A stretch of DNA of 64,000 nt, from the NCBI RefSeq assembly GCF_043641925.1, contig NZ_JBHZRU010000015.1, forward strand, positions 26,768 to 90,767, given 5' to 3'. A model generated the notes under the pieces. That model worked only from the letters and a program-made list of their open reading frames with translations, was not told where the DNA came from and searched no databases. Origin of the DNA: Paenisporosarcina quisquiliarum_A. GTDB lineage: Bacteria; Bacillota; Bacilli; Bacillales_A; Planococcaceae. Shown here piece by piece: positions 60,941 to 64,000 of this stretch; position 1 is the stretch's first letter; every line of letters begins with the position of its first letter. The translations under genes were made by a program, and so were the position numbers.

Positions 60941-60964
60941 CCACTGCTGTGGACTATTGTATTG
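60931..60964. other. Perfect 14-bp-stem hairpin beside the tandem repeat
   Basis: ATACAATAGTCCAC, then TGCT, then GTGGACTATTGTAT. There is no T tract on either strand. It lies at the end of the last repeat unit. Confidence 0.6.
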
Positions 60965-60995
60965 ACTGAACGCTCGCTCGACTTGTAGACAAACG

Positions 60996-61017
60996 AAAAG
61001 GGAGTGCAAGACTCCCT
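60996..61017 (-). terminator. Terminator of fadF
   Basis: AGGGAGT (60999-61005) and ACTCCCT (61011-61017) pair; the minus transcript continues TTTTCG. Lies about 55 bases after the fadF stop. Confidence 0.75.
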
Positions 61018-61070
61018 CTTCAGTTGACTTTATTGTATCTAATTTTTCAACATATTTCAATCTACTCTGT

Positions 61071-63224
61071 TTATTGAAGGATTGGTGCTTCTTCTGTTTC
61101 TTCAACCGGTGGTAGGTAATCGCCAAGTACTGAACGTTCTAGTAATTCTGCGATATCGTAAGTGCCAACTGTTTCTTCCACTTCTTTTGCTTTCGTTCCG
61201 TCAGACAGCATAGTTAAGCAGTATGGGCAACCAGATGAAATCATCGTTGGGTTTACTGCAAGTGCTTGTTCTGTACGGGCTACGTTGACACGATTTCCTG
61301 TATGTTCTTCCATCCACATTAAACCACCACCAGCTCCACAGCACATTCCTGTTTCGCGGTTACGGTCCATTTCCACGAGTTTCACTCCTGGGATAGCACG
61401 GAGGATTTCACGTGGTGGATCATAGACGTCATTGTATCGGCCTAAGTAACATGAGTCATGGAATGTAATGGTCTCATCGATTGCATGTTGTGGTTTTAAG
61501 CGACCTTCTTGTACTAAGTCAAACAGCATTTCAGTGTGGTGAAGAACTTCTCCACTCCAACCGAAATCTGGGTATTCGTTTTTGAAAATGTTATAAGCAT
61601 GCGGGTCGATTGTGACAATCTTCGTTACGCCAGCTTTTTCAAATTCAGAGATATTGCTTGTTGCAAGTTCTTGGAATAAAAATTCATTCCCTAGACGACG
61701 AGGTGTGTCACCAGAATTCTTTTCTTTATTTCCAAGAATAGCGAACTTCACGCCTGCTTCGTTCATTAAGCGCGCAAAGGAAAGAGCGATTTTTTGTGAA
61801 CGGCTATCGAAAGCACCCATTGAACCAACCCAGAATAAGTATTCGAATTCTTCGTCAGCTTTAGATAGTTCTTTAACTGTTGGGATATTGATTTCTGGAC
61901 GTGCATCTCTCCAGTTTTCTTTCTCTTTACGGTTAAGCCCCCAAGGATTCCCTTGACGTTCGATGTTTGTCATAGCACGTTGAGCATCCGGATTCATGCG
62001 ACCTTCAGTCATTACTAGGTAACGACGGAGGTCGATAATGTGAGAAACGTGTTCAATCATTACTGGACATTGGTCTTCACAGTTACGACATGTTGTACAA
62101 GCCCAAAGCTCTTCTTCCGTGATTACGTCACCGATTAAAGCCGGGTTATAAATATCTTCAATTACTGCACCATCAACTCGAGCAGCTACTGCTAATTGGT
62201 TACCTTGTGTATTTGCGAAAGCCATTGCTGGAACCCACGGCTTTTGTTGCGTCACAACGGCACCCGTGTTCGTTAAGTGGTTACGTAGTTTTGTAATTAA
62301 GTCCATTGGAGACAGCATTTTACCTGTTCCAGTTGCTGGACACATATTCGTACAACGACCACATTCTACACACGCATATAAATCGATCATTTGCTTTTGG
62401 TTTAAATCTTGAATTTTACCAACACCAAAAGATGGCATTTCATCTTCGCCTGCTTCTTCATCTTCTTCTTCCTCAAAGTTAATCGGACGAAGTTTACCCA
62501 CATTGTCTGTACGGTTGAAGTATGTGTTGACAGGACCCGTTATTAAATGGAAATGTTTCGATTGTGGTACGTAAACTAAGAAAGTTAATAGGAATAGTAA
62601 ATGAGCCCACCACATAATGTAGAAGATTGTAATAGCAGCAACGTCTGGTAAGAATCCAAAGACTGTAGCTACTACTGATGCGACTGGCTCCGCCCATGTT
62701 GCTGCGTGGTCATGCCAAATCATGCCCATCCCATTTCCGATTAAAACAGAAACCATTAATCCGCCAATGAAAATCAAGACTAAGCCTGATTTCCAACCAC
62801 GTTTTAAACGAACAAGCTTTTCAATATAGCGACGGTAGAATGCCCAAACAACAGCCACTAAAATCATCAAAGTCACAAGTTCTTGGAAGAATGTGAATGC
62901 TGGATATAAAGGTCCTAGAGGTAAATGTGATCCAGGCTTTAATCCCTTCCAAATAAAATCGATGGCACTAGCTTGTACTAATAGGAATCCATAGAAGAAC
63001 ATGACGTGAATAATTCCACTTTTCTTATCCTTCAATAATTTCTTTTGGCCAAATACATTGACCATAATCTTACGGATACGTTCTTTTACGTTGTCATCAA
63101 ATTCAACTTTTTGTCCGAGTTTGATGTAGCTGTAACGCGTCTTCAATAAATACGTGAATAACCCAAGTGCGTAAGCGGTTACAACGATAAATAAAATCCA
63201 GTTTGCAAGTAAAAGGTAATTCAT
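61071..63224 (-). CDS. fadF: Membrane iron-sulphur reductase FadF
   Basis: A 717-residue protein. The N-terminal part (about 1-225) has about five to six membrane segments of the nitrate-reductase-gamma type; then two 4Fe-4S clusters (Cys285, 288, 291, 295 and Cys376, 379, 382, 386) and two CCG domains (HDSCYLGRYND..GMCCGAGGG; SSGCPYCL). It resembles heterodisulphide-reductase-like proteins and the Bacillus YwjF/FadF thought to pass electrons from acyl-CoA dehydrogenase flavoproteins to quinone. It therefore complements acdA and mmgC. Its promoter holds a TetR-type operator. Confidence 0.92.
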   Translation of the reverse strand: MNYLLLANWILFIVVTAYALGLFTYLLKTRYSYIKLGQKVEFDDNVKERIRKIMVNVFGQKKLLKDKKSGIIHVMFFYGFLLVQASAIDFIWKGLKPGSHLPLGPLYPAFTFFQELVTLMILVAVVWAFYRRYIEKLVRLKRGWKSGLVLIFIGGLMVSVLIGNGMGMIWHDHAATWAEPVASVVATVFGFLPDVAAITIFYIMWWAHLLFLLTFLVYVPQSKHFHLITGPVNTYFNRTDNVGKLRPINFEEEEDEEAGEDEMPSFGVGKIQDLNQKQMIDLYACVECGRCTNMCPATGTGKMLSPMDLITKLRNHLTNTGAVVTQQKPWVPAMAFANTQGNQLAVAARVDGAVIEDIYNPALIGDVITEEELWACTTCRNCEDQCPVMIEHVSHIIDLRRYLVMTEGRMNPDAQRAMTNIERQGNPWGLNRKEKENWRDARPEINIPTVKELSKADEEFEYLFWVGSMGAFDSRSQKIALSFARLMNEAGVKFAILGNKEKNSGDTPRRLGNEFLFQELATSNISEFEKAGVTKIVTIDPHAYNIFKNEYPDFGWSGEVLHHTEMLFDLVQEGRLKPQHAIDETITFHDSCYLGRYNDVYDPPREILRAIPGVKLVEMDRNRETGMCCGAGGGLMWMEEHTGNRVNVARTEQALAVNPTMISSGCPYCLTMLSDGTKAKEVEETVGTYDIAELLERSVLGDYLPPVEETEEAPILQ

Positions 63225-63316
63225 TGTATTCTCCCCTCTCGTTAAAAAAAATCAAAAATGCTATTAATCTGATAACAACAGTTTAGTAGATAGTCTTTGT
63301 TATGTCGATGCTTATC

Positions 63317-63345
63317 TTCAGTTTAAAACTGAATGAGCATTCAGT
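63317..63345. promoter_or_regulatory. Double palindromic operator on the fadF promoter
   Basis: Two overlapping perfect inverted repeats: TTCAGTTT-A-AAACTGAA (63317-63333) and ACTGAATG-AG-CATTCAGT (63328-63345). The half-site TGAATG/CATTCA is the one known from Bacillus FadR operators, although the half-site spacing is shorter here. A repressor bound here would cover both -10 and -35. The TetR protein at 55201-55848 is the natural candidate. Confidence 0.7.
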
Positions 63346-63348
63346 CAA
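63320..63348 (-). promoter_or_regulatory. Sigma-A promoter of fadF
   Basis: Minus-strand TTGACT (63343-63348), exactly 17 bp, TAAACT (63320-63325), about 95 bases before the start codon. The spacer is filled by the inverted repeats of the candidate operator. Confidence 0.78.
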
Positions 63349-63468
63349 CAGAAATGTGAAGATTCTTAAACTTTGAGTTTGTCGAACAATTTTAAAAAGA
63401 TTGTGAAGTACCTATTTTCGTTTTGTAGCCACTATTTTAAAAATGAAGTGGCTGATTTGCATTGCGTT

Positions 63469-63545
63469 GGACGCTTTCCGCGGGCACGACCTCAGCCGCT
63501 TCCCTCGCGTGGCTCAGTCCAGGGTCTTCAGTTCGTGCTGATGGA
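63469..63545. repeat. GC-rich interspersed element, type A copy 2
   Basis: GGACGCTTTCCGCGGGCACG, then CTCAGCCGCTTCCCTCGC and GGGTCTTCAGTTCGTGCTGA; nearly the same as 24698-24775. It lies between fadF and the transposase fragment. Confidence 0.75.
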
Positions 63546-63603
63546 GGCCACTGAAAAAGACATGTTTTTTGGCTATCTATAAGTTTGGAGTATCATAAAA
63601 ATA

Positions 63604-63652
63604 AAAAAAGGGACTTTATTTGGATATTAAATCCAATTAAAGTCCCTTTTTA
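63604..63652. terminator. Long inverted repeat after the transposase gene
   Basis: AAAAAAGGGACTTTA with inner TTTGGAT on the left, and ATCCAAT with TAAAGTCCCTTTTT on the right. A stem of about 20 bp with T or A runs on both sides, usable as a bidirectional terminator; it could also lie near the end of the insertion sequence. Confidence 0.7.
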
Positions 63653-63667
63653 TGATCAATCACTTCC

Positions 63668-64000
63668 CTAATTGACCTCTTTTTCATCAATCAGTTTGAT
63701 AATCCGCTTCATATTAACTGCGAAAATGGTGGAGGCTGCCTGAATGTGCATGCCAAATAAGCCCGAGGTTATGGCTTTATTGTACCCATGGGCATTTTTC
63801 AATTCGCTATTTTTGGCCTCGATTTTGTAGCGAGAACGAGCCAGTTCCTTAAACTCTTCTGTATTTTGGAAAGACTCTTGTTCAAGATGTATAGACTTGG
63901 GGATTGTAATGGAGTATGTTTTTGTCTTTGCCCCATCTCTATAACAACCATCCCGTAGCGGACAGGACTTACATATACTCACATCCCAAAAATATTTGAG
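63668..64000 (-). CDS. IS1182-type transposase, C-terminal part, cut by window edge
   Basis: The last 110 residues of a DDE transposase; the frame is open to the right edge (LKYFWD before VSICKSCPLRDGC). A cysteine cluster (CKSCPLRDGC), then RYKIEAKNSELKNAHGYNKA with the final catalytic-type Glu region, and GMHIQAASTIFAVNMKRII. These are typical of the IS1182 family C-terminus. A GTG at 63982 is only internal. Whether the element is complete cannot be told. Confidence 0.85.
   Translation of the reverse strand, partial: LKYFWDVSICKSCPLRDGCYRDGAKTKTYSITIPKSIHLEQESFQNTEEFKELARSRYKIEAKNSELKNAHGYNKAITSGLFGMHIQAASTIFAVNMKRIIKLIDEKEVN

Larger units (their letters stand above)
60530..61070. other. 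Repeat-filled region between fadF and mmgA
   Basis: No gene. From right to left in the transcript sense: the fadF terminator (60996-61017), a 14-bp-stem hairpin, a tandem repeat of 55-56 bp (60685-60940), a plus-strand terminator-like hairpin (60625-60650) and the mmgA control region with its cre site. Confidence 0.7.
63225..63667. other. Upstream region of fadF and GC-rich element
   Basis: It contains the fadF promoter and operator (63317-63348), a perfect Spo0A-box match TTTGTCGAA at 63378-63386, a type A GC-rich element (63469-63545), and a long inverted repeat at 63604-63652. No gene is supported. Confidence 0.6.

Noticed and set aside
60887..61126. 79-codon minus-strand frame overlapping the fadF end
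   Set aside because: It consists of the fadF 3' end in another frame, the terminator and repeat units.
1..64000. CRISPR array
   Set aside because: The 20-21-bp arrays have conserved cores of 12-14 bases and spacers of only 7-9 bases; no cas genes and no spacer-sized unique sequence are present.
1..64000. tRNA or rRNA genes
   Set aside because: I saw no cloverleaf with TTCGA-type T loop and no rRNA-like segment in any intergenic region, though a covariance search was not possible.

Overview
The window looks like chromosome from an AT-rich, endospore-forming member of the Bacillales, most likely a Planococcaceae-type organism (Sporosarcina, Paenisporosarcina, Psychrobacillus or similar). This is inferred from gene content and from gene order that closely follows the Bacillus subtilis ywq-ywp-mbl-spoIID-atp-upp-glyA-ywl-spoIIR-prfA-tdk-rho-fba-spo0F-pyrG-rpoE-mmg block. 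It carries spoIID, spoIIQ, spoIIIID-type regulator spoIIID, spoIIR and spo0F. Nothing was searched against a database; all family names are by recognition.

Layout. 1-1430: edge of an unknown gene, a doubtful small ORF and an XRE-type regulator. 1499-5793 (+): SWIM zinc-finger protein and SNF2 helicase (ywqB-ywqA type). 5850-7215: coiled-coil ORF, SsbB-like protein and divergent ywpF. 7216-8271: 1 kb without genes, built from 21-bp repeat arrays and a 0.39-kb duplication. 8272-14900 (-): lipoprotein, unknown ORF, fabZ, an EpuA-like membrane protein, two flagellar rod/hook-type genes, mbl, spoIIID, spoIIQ, spoIID. 15115-17026: murAA and a DUF1146 gene, with ywmB missing. 17283-24422: the F1Fo ATP synthase operon (atpZ-I-B-E-F-H-A-G-D-C, read right to left) from a strong sigma-A promoter. 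25308-44682 (-): wecB-upp, a LOV-GAF-GGDEF-EAL photoreceptor-type protein, glyA, ywlG, rpiB, a chemotaxis transducer, ywlE, mntP-like, ywlC, spoIIR, prmC-prfA, tdk, rpmE, rho, glpX, murAB, fsa, fbaA. 44783-48234: spo0F, pyrG with a CTP-responsive attenuator, rpoE and an unlisted 52-residue membrane protein. 48398-51589 (+): two tandem paralogous membrane proteins of unknown function. 51944-63224 (-): a fatty/branched-acyl-CoA module (icmF, TetR regulator, acdA, mmgC, mmgB, mmgA, fadF) with a cre site and a TetR-type operator. 63668-64000: C-terminal end of an IS1182-type transposase.

Themes. Most genes are housekeeping: energy (ATP synthase), wall precursor synthesis (two MurA paralogues), nucleotide salvage (upp, tdk, pyrG, glyA), lower glycolysis/gluconeogenesis (fbaA, glpX, fsa) and translation termination (prfA, prmC). 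The accessory interest lies in (i) intergenic arrays with 21-bp periodicity in which a variant unit always occupies the penultimate position, and a second unrelated array family with the same five-unit design; (ii) several interspersed repeat families; (iii) the LOV-GAF-GGDEF-EAL protein; (iv) the tandem membrane paralogues; and (v) readable regulatory sites for pyrG, mmgA, fadF, rpmE and the atp operon.
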